The notes under the pieces were generated by a model. It ran no database searches. It was not told the origin of the DNA and saw nothing but the letters and a program-made list of their open reading frames with translations. Positions 1 through 13,292 of a stretch of 64,000 nucleotides of DNA are shown here, one piece after another. This DNA comes from Chrysomallon squamiferum (lineage: Eukaryota > Mollusca > Gastropoda > Neomphalida > Peltospiridae), in contig CM022672.1 in assembly GCA_012295275.1 (NCBI GenBank), positions 30,492,059-30,556,058 on the forward strand, read 5' to 3'. The number at the start of each line of letters is the position of its first letter. The stretch's first letter is position 1. Both the position numbers and the translations under genes were made by a program.

Positions 1-51
1 AAACCATTTTAAAAATAATAATAATAATAAATAAACAAATAAATAAATCAA

Positions 52-122
<71 letters not shown>

Positions 123-300
123 AATAAATAAATAAATACTAGATTGGATTTTTGAAGCATGAATAAACTGGTAATAATTTATTTTGAATGACAAAATCGA
201 TATATATATATATATGGTAAGTCAGCTATTGAAAAAACAAACAATCGCGCAATGCAGATACAAATATAAAGAAATACACACACACGCATTGTTAGCTTAT

Positions 301-346
301 ATAAAAGCAAAGTTATACATATATATATATATAACTTTGCTTTTAT
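301..346. repeat. Perfect 16-bp inverted repeat with TA-rich loop
   Basis: ATAAAAGCAAAGTTAT at 301-316 is the exact complement of 331-346, with a 14-base loop of alternating AT. Confidence 0.75.
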
Positions 347-1148
347 TATTACGGCCACCCATAAATATATATGCAAAGAATATATATTTATACAGTAAGT
401 GTGTGTGTGTGTGTGTACTTGTATATAAGTATGAATGTATGTTTGCTTTTGTTAATTTTTGTTACAGATACGAACACGTACAACATACAGACAAAAACAC
501 AGACACACAGATACATACTCACACACTCATACATAAATTCATAGCCAGACGCACATACACTCACTCATATATATACTCACACACACACACACACACACAT
601 TTTTTATTATGATCGAAAACAAGACACTGGGATTTTAACGCTACTGAACAAAATTTTCATTGATTTTTCATTCATCGTTTTCATTCCACGTGATTCTGAT
701 ATGCTTCATGCTTACTTGAATACTTACAACAGTTAATGATTAACATTGCATCAAGAAATTAAAAATACATATAAAGTTGGAGTTGCAGAGAAGGATCCAG
801 TCTGACAGAGCGAGAAATGGTCGTGTAGGAAAAAAAAGAAAACATGGAGGATATTTTTGGTGCACTGTTTAACAAAGGTTACTAACAACAAAACCGCTTC
901 CATTTGTCCCGGTTACGCTAAAGATGTTTCTGCTTTGTTTACGCCAAATGGCGGCCCCAGTGAGAGATCAAATTTTGAATAATAAATATCTTACCTTCTA
1001 AATTTTCAATTCGGCCACCTAAACATCCTCCATGATGTACGATGAATGACGTCACTGAATGGGACGTCTAGGAACACGTATCGAGTGCTGATGTCATTCA
1101 AGCCTTCCGTAAAAAGTTTCCAAACGAATCTTTCCGGAAAGTTCCGAA

Positions 1149-1284
<136 letters not shown>

Positions 1285-2199
1285 ATGTAAGTATCTATCT
1301 CTGTTAATAGTAAAAAATATATATATGCACTTTACTTACATTGCTGATCTGTGTATGAACATAATGAATATTTTAATAATACTGTAAACAGGTTCACTTT
1401 AAAAATAAATAAATAAATTCAAATAATGTGTGTTTTAATTAGAATGATTTATTACACCAGCTGTTGTATTGCATATGTCATTTTTATTCATTCATTCACT
1501 TACTTATTTACTTATTTATTTAAGTGGCACATGGCGATACATTTTTTTTAGTAAAACAAAAATGGGATGTGAGAAAACGTAAACTGAGTTATAGATATTT
1601 TTATTTTTATCGCTCGATAACATGCTAACTAATAGCGAACGAATTTAAATGAAAAAAAAAGAGTAAATAATAATAATAATAATAAAAAAATAAATCAATC
1701 TAATCGTTAACCCGTTAACATCGCCTCTGTTCTAATCATTCGCTTCTACTCGAAGTACTGCAGGAGAAATGTTTGTTTTCAATTCAAAGATAAAAAAAAA
1801 ATAATAAAAAATAATAATATAAAAAATTAAAAATGAATAAAAAGATAAAAAAAAAAATAATAAAAAAAAAATAAAATAAAAAATAAAAATAATAAAAAAA
1901 TAAAAATAAAAAATAATAATAAAAAATATAAAAAAAAAAAAAAAAATAATAAAAAAGATAAAAATAAAAAATAATAATATAAAAAATATAAAATAAAAAA
2001 TAAAAATAATAAAAAAGATAAAAATAAAAAATAATAATATAAAAGATTGATATATTATTGCTTTATTGGTTGAAATGTTTGCATTTACAAAGTTACTGGA
2101 GTACAGTCAATATTTGATGTCGAGATCTTATTGTTTCAAAATAATCAAAACATTAGACATACATACACACATACATACATACACACATACACATATACA

Positions 2200-2236
<37 letters not shown>

Positions 2237-2751
2237 GTACATACGTACATACATACATACACACATACTACATACATACATATCCAAATGTAAACACACT
2301 GACATAACGGTAATAATGCTGTTTTAATTTTATAAACAGATGTTTTAGATAGATAAGACAGACAGACACACAGAGAAATATACAGATAGATAAATTAGTT
2401 TTTAGCCCACGATATAAAACTCTTGTTTCATGAACACGTAATTATTTTCTTCGTTTCCTGCTTTTGGTCGAACGTTCGTTTTTGTCACCAGTACTGAAAG
2501 AGTTGTGCCCCTTTAATATGTGCATTTTAAAAAATAGATTGTCTTTGTGTTGAATAATCATAAATTTAAATAAAAAAAATACAACACATTGTTAAACAGA
2601 TATTACACGTCAGACAGAATTAGTGGTTCACAAACACACGAAAACGTACTTAATACGGGTTAATATTTTAAAAAATGGTATAGTTATTTTATTAAAAATT
2701 ATTATTCATTGAAATAAATACGATATGTAGACATGTGCATACATCTACATA

Positions 2752-3089
2752 CAGGTACCGGACCAATTATCCGGACTCTTTGGGGCTTGAGGCATTCCGG
2801 ATTTCTGGATTTTCCGGTTTTATGGTACCAAGCATCTAAATATATAATAATTAGGCATAAACATTTTAAAATTAAAAATATAAAGAAAATTGACGATACA
2901 CAACTGTGACGAATCGACACGTAAACAATGCGGCGAGTGAATGAACGCCACGCGGCTTGAAAAAGTAGTTCCGGTCTGGTGAGGACAACAACCGCGCGCG
3001 CTATGTATGAAAATTTTACGTCTGGAAAAAACTTCCGGTTTTCTAGTCTTTCCGGATTTCGGGACGCCGGATAATTGGTCCGGTACCTG
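2752..3089. mobile_element. 338-bp MITE with perfect terminal inverted repeats and TA target site
   Basis: CAGGTACCGGACCAATTATC at the left matches the reverse complement of the right end, through CCGG (about 23 bases). TA flanks both ends (2750-2751, 3090-3091). Subterminal TTCCGGATTTC motifs and the TA target site fit a Tigger/pogo-derived non-autonomous element. No transposase is encoded. Confidence 0.85.
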
Positions 3090-3133
3090 TACAGACATAT
3101 ACTGAAAAATTTACACGAATTAAATCAGAAGTG

Positions 3134-3143
<10 letters not shown>

Positions 3144-3184
<41 letters not shown>

Positions 3185-3188
3185 TCTC

Positions 3189-3246
<58 letters not shown>

Positions 3247-3293
3247 TATGTATGTGTGTGTATGTGTCTCTGTGTGTGTGTCTGTGTGTTTGT

Positions 3294-3374
<81 letters not shown>
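3144..3374. repeat. (TG)n microsatellite
   Basis: About 230 bases of TG with scattered TC and TT interruptions; open in all frames for that reason only. Confidence 0.95.
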
Positions 3375-3376
<2 letters not shown>

Positions 3377-4988
3377 CTTGGTCTGTTTAACAGCAACAGA
3401 AGTCGAGATCAAAGCGACTACACGACCATGTTTTCAGCCGAAGGGCGCGTTAATTCGTCACCACTGAAGCCGGTTCACTCCAAAGTCAGAAAGCGACTGA
3501 TAGAACCAATTCTCCGCAGTCAGAATCTCCTGAATTCTGTTTCATGGTTCTTGATTGTGAGCAAAATGATCATTCTTTTCGTAAGATGTCGACGGAACCT
3601 CATAAAATTACTATTTAAGTGGTTAAGTCCGGATTGAAATGATATCGAAGCTAGTTATTTATAAATTGTCTGACTGTGCGTCCACCTTCGTTAATAAATC
3701 ATGTTTAGACACATCGCTTCTCGGTGTAGTGTTAGTTACAGACAGTGTGACGGAGACCTATAACACAAACGTCTGTGAAGGTTTTCAGCAGTTTATTTAT
3801 TTCTGATGCACGAAAAAGCGAAATTTGTACGGTCAACTGACTTCAATTTCTGAACTATTGCTGTGTGTTGTGATCCAGAAAAAATGATTCTCAAATGTGA
3901 TCGTTTATTCTGTAATATTTCCCTTTTTCTTTTCTTTCTTTTTCGTTTTTTCTCGTTTTTTTTTTTATTTATTTTTTTTTTTTTAGCAGTTGTGGCAATG
4001 CCTTGGAATTAATATTGGAAATTACGATGGAATAAACGTGTTTAGTTGGTTTTATATTCTCGTTCTAAATTGCTTTGAACTTGTTAAAACAAAACGATGA
4101 ACCCCTTAAAAATTAACATTTCCGATTTTCTAATTTGTATCTTCTGAATGTATTTCTTCAACTAGATCTTATCACTGATTAATTTTGCATGAAATATATA
4201 TTTATAGTACAAGTAGAAGTGAAGATTTTATTTTGTTTTATCTAATGCAACTTAATAATTTTACCAATTTTGGCGGCACATATCAATGCAAATATACTTT
4301 GCAGAGCTATAAGAAAAATTAGAGTGAATACTTGAAACTCTTGGTATGATTTATTCTGGTTTATCAACGAAAGTCTCGCAAACAGCTGTCAAGCTATTTG
4401 AATAACAACTTTCAATTTGTTTTATACTTGAAATCAAGATAAAAAGATGTACAATTATAGTTAGGAATCATCGTTGTATTTCCAAAACAGAAAATGTGTT
4501 TTGAGTCCACCAAAAACTACATATTCTCTGTTTGATGTTTAAAGATAATGAACAAAAATATAAACAAAATATCTTCTGTTTTTAGTACCATATCTCTGTC
4601 TTAGTTTCCATTTTCTTCTTTTATTTATTACATTTTTATCTTCTACAGAAATGTATTCAGTTGTTTGCATGTTTGGAAGACACAACATTTTCATGACAGC
4701 TTGAGTGTCCGTTACCTGAAATTCCGAAATCCGAAAAACTCCGAATAGTTCCGAAATCGTAAACTTTTCCGAGGAGCAGAAATACCGGTATGCATCAGTT
4801 TCAGCAGTGTTTTGTACATACTAAAATTATTTTATGACATAAAATTAGTAAAAACTGTTTGTAAAAGCTGTATATATGAAATTTAGATGGAATTCGTGTT
4901 TAGACTTAGATCCTATTCTCAGGCCATCTTCTTATATTCCAAAATTCGAGACATTTTTAAGAGTTATTTCCCTTTCATTTGGCTCATT

Positions 4989-5155
<167 letters not shown>

Positions 5156-5444
5156 GATGCCCTGTAAGAACATTATGATATAAAGTTTTCGATTGTTTAT
5201 TTTCTTTTGTTGTTGTTATTTGTAACATTTTATTTTATTTATTTATTTGTTTATCTTAAATAATATTTCAGTTTACTGAAGAGTGAAGAAAAAGACAAAA
5301 GTCTACATGGAAATAAGAATAAATTGTTTAATAAATTTTTGTTTATGCTTCCGTATTATTATTTGCTGTTATATGTGATCCATCTTCACTAATAACGAAA
5401 ACTACTAAAATAAAGTAAATAAAGTTATTTCCCAACCGGAACTG

Positions 5445-5543
5445 TGACGTCATCATAAACTTGACACGTGAGAGATGTAATCATTTGTACAATACTAGAA
5501 AAAGTTTAGAGCAAATCAGGCTGCCTCATACGTGATGACGTCA
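5445..5543. promoter_or_regulatory. Pair of CRE-like palindromes
   Basis: TGACGTCA at 5445-5452 and 5536-5543. The pair is kept in every R copy: 27696 and 27780, 52644 and 52725, 53567 and 53651. This is the full CREB/ATF consensus; whether it acts as an enhancer is unknown. Confidence 0.4.
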
Positions 5544-5606
5544 TTACCTAAACTGCCGAGGTTAAAATAAATCTTTTGGGGTAATTTTCATTAGTAATTT
5601 AGACTG

Positions 5607-5671
<65 letters not shown>

Positions 5672-5972
5672 GAAAGGGAAAATAAAACGAAAGAAACTTG
5701 GACGTATGCGAAAGATATTTATCTTATTTGTTTTCATTTCGAACAAAAATAAATAAACAAAACTTCATAAATAACATCTCGTTCTCTTTGTTATTCTGAC
5801 TTGCAACGTGCGCGCGTTTGCGTATTAGTTTATTTTATGTATGATAGAGAGTGATAATCATAATTATCACAGAAAAACATATTCTTATTAATTATGAAAA
5901 AACATATGCATAAATCCATTTATATGGAACAGTTATAGTATAACAAATGTCAAGCTGTATTAATCTTATATT

Positions 5973-5978
5973 TTTATT
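5973..5978 (-). terminator. Gene 1 poly(A) signal AATAAA
   Basis: AATAAA on the minus strand, 27 bases past the stop codon. The signal and its surroundings are conserved behind all five genes. Confidence 0.65.
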
Positions 5979-6005
5979 TTCTTTCATTGAACTCGCTGAC
6001 ACAAA

Positions 6006-6157
6006 TTAGCATGTACCAAATGAACAAGTTGATTTTTTTGTGTCCCAGACAGTTCCTGGGGGACAAGCAAACTTGTGACCTACACCTCTGAAACACATGA
6101 CGAAATGACCACAAGTCTTTCCAGCTATGAAGGCAACTCCTACTTTAGGACAGTCAT
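6006..6157 (-). CDS. Gene 1 terminal exon: CBM14 (peritrophin-A) domain
   Basis: 152 bp, starting in phase 1 after TTTTCAG and ending in TAA. Six cysteines are spaced 12, 5, 9, 12 and 4 residues apart, which fits the chitin-binding type-2 pattern. The aromatic core is visible (GHFVMC, then GTVWD). Confidence 0.9.
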
Positions 6158-9100
6158 CTGAAAAGTATGATAGTAAGCGATAAAAGCCTGTAATAGACAC
6201 ACTCATCAGCCCTATATGAATCACTGACAAATATTTTGTTAATTTATATTACTGATTTCTACAAATACAAAATTCTACTGTTTTAATAATCTCTGACTGT
6301 TTAATTTATAATAACTGAAGAATATTAAAATTGAAACAGAACACTCAGGAATGTATGTATGTGTGTATGTATATAACAAAATTATTAAATCATTTCTGTT
6401 TATGACCATCTTTGCTATTAATATGTTTTACACTCAGATCTAATTTTTCTATCTTCAGTAATTACCAACCAGGACCACATTTCTCTATGTTACAGGGAAC
6501 AGTTTTCACTTCAGTTGTTTCTCCTTCACATGACTTTCCACCATTTTTAGGAGCAGGATTATCACATGTTCTGCTTCTTGACTGGTTTTTGTATCCTGTT
6601 CCACACAATTTTGAACATTCAGTAAGATTCTTCCATTCTGACCAAGTACTCCAACCACCATCAACTGTTAATAATATAAATTTGTGTTTATGACTGACAT
6701 GAGCTTGGAAAAAAATGATATTAAAATTTAGACATAAACTTATCCCCGATCACCAAGTTTAGATTATAAGAATCTTGAATTTCCAGTGTTATTAATGAAC
6801 AGGAAAACCCAATTAAGATATACATTATTAATTACTAACCCGCACCACATTCCTCTATATTACAAGGAACATCTTTCACTTCAGTTGTGTCTCCTTCACA
6901 TGACTTTCCACCATTTTTAGGAGCAGGATTGTCACATGTTCTGCTTCTTGACTGGTTTTTGTATCCTGTTCCACACAGTTTTGAACATTCAGTAACATTC
7001 TTCCATTCCGACCAAGTACTCCAACCACCATCAACTGTTAATAATATAAATTTATAGTTATATCTGAACACTGCATTCAAAACAAATGAAATCAAAATTT
7101 AGACATAAACTTATCACAGATGACCTAGTTTAGATTATCAGAATCTTGAATTTCCAGTGTTATTAATCATAAAAAATAGTGTTAATGGTACCGTTTTTTT
7201 TATTTTATTTTGGTTTTGTTCCTACAATGGATTAGAAGTTGCAGTTAATCAGGAACAAGTTAACAGTTTAACTTTGTACCTGAATTAAAAGACTGCTAAA
7301 GATCTTTTTTGTTTGTTTTTAAAGATATACATTATTGACTACTAACCTGGACATGGCTCTGTATTACAGGGAACATCTTTCACTTCAGTTGTTTCTCCTT
7401 CACATGACTTTCCACCATTTGTAGGAACAGGATTATCACATGTTCTGTTTCTTGACTGGTTTTTGTACCCTGTTCCACAGACTTCTGAACATTCAGTCAC
7501 ATTCTTCCATTCCGACCAAGTACTCCATCCACCATCAACTGTTAATAATATAAATTTGTGTTTATATATCTGAACACTGCATTGAATACAAATGAAATTA
7601 GACTTAATCATAACAAATCTTAATGGCAGTTAAGTGAGAAAAAATAATAGTTTGATTTTAACTGAATTATAAGAAAAATGATAATTTAGTTTAAAACATC
7701 TGTTTTGAAGATATTCAGAAGAGATACCGTATTTTGTCATCAACTCTTGGAGCTAGTAATATTCTAAAGTAAATAATTAATTATTAAAACATTTTATGCT
7801 TTATCAACTTCAACACTTCATTTTTTGAACAGTGCTGTGTATTGTAAATAATGGATAAGTGTATATTAAATTACTTGGACATGCTTGCAGATTACAGCTG
7901 GATGTTTGGTTTTCAGTGTTAGATCCATTGCACCAATGTCCACCATAGGCAGGCACTGGATTAGTGCAAGTTCTGCTCCTGATTCCCACTTGAAATCCAC
8001 CTCCACAAGTTTTGCTGCATTCATCGTATGACCAATCTGACCAAGATGCCCACCCACCATCCACTGTAATATAAAGAGTATACGTACTTACCTACCACCA
8101 ACATATCTTCCTACATACATATATATATATATTTTAATATTCTTTTTCTTGAGATATACATTATTGACTACTAACCTGGACATGGCTCTGTATTACAGGG
8201 AATAGTTTTCACTTCAGTTGTTTCTCCTTCACATGACTTTCCACCATTTGTAGGAACAGGATTATCACATGTTCTGCTTCTTGACTGGTTTTTGTATCCT
8301 TTTCCACATAGTTTTGAACATTCAGTAACATTATTCCATTCCGACCAAGTACTCCATGCACCATCAACTGTTAATAGTATAAATTTGTAGTTATGGCTGA
8401 CATCATCGTGGAAGAAAATGAAATTAAAATTTAGACATAAACCTCTCACCGATCAACTAGTTTAGAGTATAAGAGTCTTGTATTTCCATTGTTGTTAATC
8501 ATACAAAAATAATCTTATTTGCTGGGGTTTTTTTATGGCTACAATGGACTAAAGGTTACAGTTGATCAGGGACAACTATAGACTTTAATTTTGTAATTCA
8601 GATAAAAGACTGCTAAACGTCTTTTTTGTAAAGATATACATTATTGACTACTAACCTGGACATTTCTCTGTATTACAGGGAACATCTTTCACTTCAGTTG
8701 TTTCTCCTTCACATGACTTTCCACCATTTTTAGGAGCAGGATTATCACATGTTCTGCTTCTTGACTGGTTTTTGTACCCTGTTCCACACAGTTTTGAACA
8801 TTCAGTAACATTCTTCCATTCCGACCAAGTACTCCATCCACCATCAACTGTTAATAATATAAACTTGTGTTCATATATCTGAACACTGCATTGAAAACAA
8901 ATGAAATTAAAATTGATCATAAAAAATCTTAATGGCAGTTAAGTGAGAAAAAATCGTATATTTATTTTAAATGAACTGTAATAAAATGATAATTTTGTTT
9001 AAAACATCTGTTTTGAAGATACTCAGAAGACATATCGCCGTTAGTCATCAACTCTTGGAGCTAGTAATATTCTAAAGTAAATAATTAATTATTAAAACAT

Positions 9101-9924
9101 TTTCATGCTTTAACAACTTGAACACTTCATTTTTTTTTTTTTTTTTAAAGTGCTGTCGATTGAAAATAGTGGATAAGTGTATATTAAATTACTTGGACAT
9201 GGTTGCTGATTACAGGTGTATGTTTGTTTTTCAGTTTTGGATCCATAGCACGAATGTCCACCATAGGCAGGCACTGGATTAGTGCAATTTCTGCTCCTGA
9301 TTCCCGCTTGTTTTCCACCTCCACAAGTTTTGCTGCATTCATCGTATGACCAATCTGACCAAGATGCCCACCCACCATCCACTGTAAAATAAAGAGTATA
9401 CTAGAATTTACAAGTGAAGAATCAGATGAAGCCAAGAAAAGTCTACTCCATTGACTGCTCATTTTTACCTTACTTATTTAATTACTTACATATTTACACA
9501 GATTCTTATGTATTGATTCATACATTACCTTGCCTGCTTGTACACTTATTTACTGATTTAGTACTTACATATTCAGTTATATATTCCTTTAACAATTAGT
9601 CACTGATGTACTTAACTAATTGTTACATACTTGCTTAGTTATATATTTACATACTGTCATATCTACTTACATATATATCTACTAATTGATACTTTTACTT
9701 AGATATTTCCTTAGATTAATAATTACAAATTTATTTATTTGCTTTTGTATATGCTTGTTTTCATATTTACATATATATTTACATACATATATACATACAT
9801 TCAAACTAAAATGTTTATTGATATACACACATACATATGCATATTAGTAGAATACATAAACATACGCAGCATGCAGACACATGTACTTACCTACATACCT
9901 GCCTTTCTGTCTACCTACCTACCC

Positions 9925-9960
<36 letters not shown>

Positions 9961-10698
9961 TGGTACCTCGGGTTACGAGTGTCCTAATTTACGAGTTTCT
10001 CGAATTACAAACAGTGGCTTGGTCGATATTTGCTTTGAGTTGCGAGTCAGTATCTGAATTACGAGCGAGCTTCAGATACTATTCCGCTCGTTGGCGGAAT
10101 GAACAACAACCATCTGGCCAGCATCCCGCGTCTCACTTGTTTACTTCACGTGGTTGCCTCGTCGTGGAAGCATCTTTGTTGTGTTGTGTTCGCGTTTCGT
10201 GCAGTATTTTGACAAATTTCTTTTCCACGGATCCTAAGAAAGTGAGTGCAAAGGGCAGTGCTGAGAAGAAGAATCGGATGATGTCCATTGAAGTAAAGTT
10301 TGAACTCATAAAAACACATGAGCGTGGTGTGCATGTCCTAGGCAGCACGAGCATAGTACTTCTACAGTATGTACCATACTGAAGCATGAGGAGTCGATGA
10401 AGACTATAACTCCAGCCAAAGGCATTCAAATAATTTTTCTAATCTCCAAGATAAATACACTTTACAAAACCAATTTATTTCTTTACATTCTCTTTTATTT
10501 TGATTTTATTCAATATTTGTCATTTATAAATATATTTTTCTTATTTAAAAACAAGTCCAAGAAAACAGAAAACAAAACAAACAAAAATCAAAAATGGGGT
10601 TGTTTTGGGGTCGGGAAAATTGATTTTATATATGAGCGAACTGAGATACGAGCTCAGTCACGGAATGAAAAAAGTCGTGAGTCAAGGTACCACAGTAT

Positions 10699-10755
<57 letters not shown>

Positions 10756-11334
10756 ACATGGAGAGACACACTAACATGGAGTCATTTATTAAAAATGAGA
10801 GAGAAAACTTGCACTATATAATTCTTAAATTATTGACATAAATATAACACTCACCTCTACACTTGTGTGTATTGCAGATCACAGTCCGTGTCTGGACACC
10901 CGACCCCCGACAATCACTTCCACCATATCGAGGTGATGGATTGTTGCACCATCTAGTTCTTCTCTGATCTTTGATTCCAGATCCACATGGCCTAGAACAG
11001 TCACTGGTGTCCCTCCAAGATGACCAGCTGCTCCAGCCACCATTAACTAATCATAAATAAGATAATTAAGTTTATAACAAATGTAAATTATAGTTAAATG
11101 ATTGGTGCAAAGAATTTACAAATTAAGAATCAGATGAAGCCAGGAAAAGTCTACTCCGCTGACAGCTCATTTTTGGCTTACTTATTTAACCACTTATATA
11201 TTTATATAGATTCTTATGTACTAATTCATATATGAACTTGCCTGGTTATATATTTATTTACTGATTTAGTACTTACATATTCAGTTATATATTTATCTAA
11301 CAATCATTTACTTATGTACTTAATTAATCCTTAG

Positions 11335-11366
<32 letters not shown>

Positions 11367-11560
11367 TTGCTTTTGTACATGCTTTCATTCATATTTACTT
11401 ATATGCTTGCATATGTATAGATATACATACATTCAAACTACATTTTGTATTAACATACATACATGCAAATGCATATTAATAGAGTATATAAATGTACACT
11501 GCAGCACACTCACATACTTACCTACGTACTTACATATCTATCTACCTACCCATACATACA

Positions 11561-11607
<47 letters not shown>

Positions 11608-12988
11608 ACAACCTTTAAAATTTCTTCCGACCTCCTTGAGAAAAGGATAAATATAGCCATACCAAATAAATAAAAAATAAAAATAAATGAATGAAAATAA
11701 ATTATTAAAAATATTAAACAAACAACCAAGGAAACATAAATAATTTTATCTAAAAATTGTAAATTTTATATATTATATATATAGAGAGAGAGCATATGCA
11801 TGCAGAGACACACTCAGATGAACTCATATATTAATTATGAGACTGAAAACTTACAATTTATATGAGGTTTTCACAGAATGTGGCCCTCAAAATGAATCAA
11901 GGACATGCACTATATCAATTTTATATTATTGACATTAGTAAACCACTCACCTCTACATTTGTGTGTATTGCAAGTCACAGTCCGTGTCTCGACACTGGAT
12001 CCCTGACAGTCACTTCCACCATTTCGAGGTGATGGATTGTTGCAGGATCTGTATCTTCTCTGATCTTTGTGTTCAGATCCACACAGGCCATAACATTCAG
12101 TGGTGTCCCTCCAATATGACCAGCTACTCCAGCCACCATTAACTAATCATAAATAAGATATTGAAGTTTATAACAAATGTAAATTACAGTTAAATGATTG
12201 GTGCAAAGGCTTTTGTCCTCATATTATGTCTTAGGAAGTAAAAACTTCAATTTGCCCACTGCGCTATTTCCCATTTCTGCAAGTACCTCATGATGTACTT
12301 ACCAAATACAGTTCTATGTGGTATTCTAATTCTAAATGTAAAGCATTTAAAGCATTGTTCATGGTTATTCACTGAAAAGTTTTATTTTTTATTTTTTTAT
12401 TCTTTTGTTGTTGTGTTTTTGGTATTTATTTATTTATTTATTTATTTATTTTATTTTATTTTATTTTATTTTATTTTTTTTTATATTTTTTTTTTTATTT
12501 TATACTCAACAGGCAAAAACAAAATTGCAGACATTAAATGAAAATTAAATGTCCTGAAAATCCGAACTAAATGCAACTAAGAAATAACACTAATGCTAAC
12601 TGCCTTAAGTAAAAGAAGAGTGGAATAATGCTCTATTTAATATCCAAAGAAACTCGAGAAAAGACAAACCATTTACGGTTTATCAGATTTGTAAATATTT
12701 TATTAGTTTGTGAAAAACGAATGTTAATCAATTATAAAGTAACAAGATACATAAACCAATTCTTAGGAATTGTTAAGTTACAACAAAGGCTAACATTGTT
12801 GAGTTATATTTACTTTCACATGCTGCTCTACAACAGAGTTGTTTTGTTGAGTTATACTTACTTGCAGGAGGTCGAGTTGTTGTAGGTGGTGCCCTAGAAG
12901 GCACACGACTGCGAGTCCACCATCCCCACAAAAATGCTTCAGTACAGACCAATAATACACATACGATTAACAGTGTAAACAATTTCAT
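6006..12988 (-). CDS. Gene 1: secreted TSP1-repeat protein with C-terminal chitin-binding (CBM14) domain
   Basis: Eleven coding exons, 5' to 3': 12862-12988, 11951-12142, 10855-11046, 9193-9381, 8656-8847, 8176-8367, 7875-8063, 7347-7538, 6840-7034, 6470-6664 and 6006-6157. They sum to 2007 bp, a 668-aa open frame, and every junction is GT-AG in phase 1. The first exon encodes a signal peptide ([18 protein letters not shown]) and a short Arg/Pro/Thr-rich linker. Nine TSP1 repeats follow in the order C-C-B-A-A-B-A-A-A, then one six-cysteine peritrophin-type domain and a stop. The start was chosen because the ATG directly follows an intron acceptor (TCATAG) and heads a good signal peptide; a matching ATG exists in all five paralogues. 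Known of the families: TSP1 repeats bind matrix and glycans, and CBM14 binds chitin. The product is therefore probably an extracellular chitin-associated adhesive protein (inference). The C-to-B intron contains a 738-bp Tigger-like element. Confidence 0.85.
6470..6664 (-). CDS. Gene 1 TSP1 repeat 9 (A type, long form)
   Basis: 195 bp. The donor that keeps phase 1 is GTTGGT, four bases ahead of a GTAATT that would give phase 2 and break the junction to the chitin-binding exon. The same arrangement is seen at 28690 and 54618. It has the sequon NLT and ends CNIEKC. Confidence 0.8.
6840..7034 (-). CDS. Gene 1 TSP1 repeat 8 (A type, long form)
   Basis: 195 bp, one codon longer than most A exons, phase 1-1, donor GTTAGT. 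It ends CNIEEC followed by Gly-Ala. The same long form occurs at 29060-29254 in gene 3. Confidence 0.9.
7347..7538 (-). CDS. Gene 1 TSP1 repeat 7 (A type)
   Basis: 192 bp, phase 1-1, donor GTTAGT. It reads CSEVCGTG where other A repeats have CSKLCGTG, and ends CNTEPC. Confidence 0.9.
7875..8063 (-). CDS. Gene 1 TSP1 repeat 6 (B type)
   Basis: 189 bp, phase 1-1, donor GTAATT. A second B-type repeat lies among the A-type ones. It has CSKTCGGG, and the sequons NGS and NQT near the fifth cysteine. Confidence 0.9.
8176..8367 (-). CDS. Gene 1 TSP1 repeat 5 (A type)
   Basis: 192 bp, phase 1-1, donor GTTAGT. It starts DGAW instead of DGGW and reads CSKLCGKG. All six cysteines and the WSTWSEW ladder are kept. 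Confidence 0.9.
8656..8847 (-). CDS. Gene 1 TSP1 repeat 4 (A type)
   Basis: 192 bp, phase 1-1, acceptor TTAACAG, donor GTTAGT. It has WSTWSEW, the N-glycosylation sequons NVT and [11 protein letters not shown] and the final pair CNTEKC. Confidence 0.9.
9193..9381 (-). CDS. Gene 1 TSP1 repeat 3 (B type)
   Basis: 189 bp, phase 1-1, donor GTAATT. WASWSDW is followed by CSKTCGGG, which fits the protein O-fucosylation consensus CxxS/TCG. Six cysteines end in CNQQPC. Confidence 0.9.
9958..10695 (+). mobile_element. Non-autonomous Tigger-like element (738 bp) in gene 1 intron
   Basis: Ends CAGTGGTACCTCGGGTTACG and GTCAAGGTACCACAG, each flanked by TA. A degraded transposase N-terminus is readable around 10227-10380 ([20 protein letters not shown]), with ACG where the sister copy has ATG. 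The DDE domain is missing. Confidence 0.85.
10701..10750. repeat. (AC)25 microsatellite
   Basis: Pure AC run just outside the right end of the Tigger-like element in gene 1. Confidence 0.95.
10855..11046 (-). CDS. Gene 1 TSP1 repeat 2 (C type)
   Basis: 192 bp, phase 1-1, open. It carries the tryptophan ladder WSSWSSW, then CSRPCGSG, the RRTRWC arginine strand and the final pair CNTHKC. Donor GTGAGT and acceptor GATTAG match the other C exons. Confidence 0.85.
11951..12142 (-). CDS. Gene 1 TSP1 repeat 1 (C type)
   Basis: 192 bp, phase 1-1, acceptor GATTAG, donor GTGAGT. It is open throughout, with WSSWSYW and six cysteines. The second-cysteine region reads CYGLCGSE instead of the usual CSRPCGSG, so the O-fucosylation position is not Ser/Thr. 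Confidence 0.85.
12862..12988 (-). CDS. Gene 1 exon: signal peptide and linker
   Basis: 127 bp: 42 codons plus one base. A positive N-terminus and hydrophobic core end in CTEA, the likely cleavage site at about residue 18. A short basic, Trp-, Pro- and Thr-rich linker follows (residues 19-42). The donor is GTAAGT. Confidence 0.85.
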
Positions 12989-13292
12989 CTATGACAGAAT
13001 ACAAAAAAATATATAGATATACAGATATATATGCACACATATGTAGTATTCTACAGATACACACATGCTCACAGCCATATATAAAGATGAAATCTGGTCA
13101 GAAAAGAAAATGTCACAGCCTTTAAAATTTCTTCCGACCTGTTTGAAAAGAGGATAAACATAGCCATCCAAAATGAGTACAAAAAAAAAAAAAAAAAAAA
13201 AAAAAAAATGAATGAAAATAAATTATCAAAAATATTAAACAAACAGCCAAAGGAAAATAAATAATTTTAGCTAATAATAAAGTATAATTTAC

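Larger units (their letters stand above)
2480..4270. repeat. Diverged spacer P at left edge
   Basis: Fragments match P (GTTGAATAATCATAAA near 2550, GCCGGTTCACTCC near 3468). They are interrupted by the MITE at 2752 and the TG tract at 3140. No gene recognised. Confidence 0.5.

Noticed and set aside
3131-3637. Long frames made of Val-Cys or Thr-His repeats
   Set aside because: Translations of the TG/CA microsatellite.
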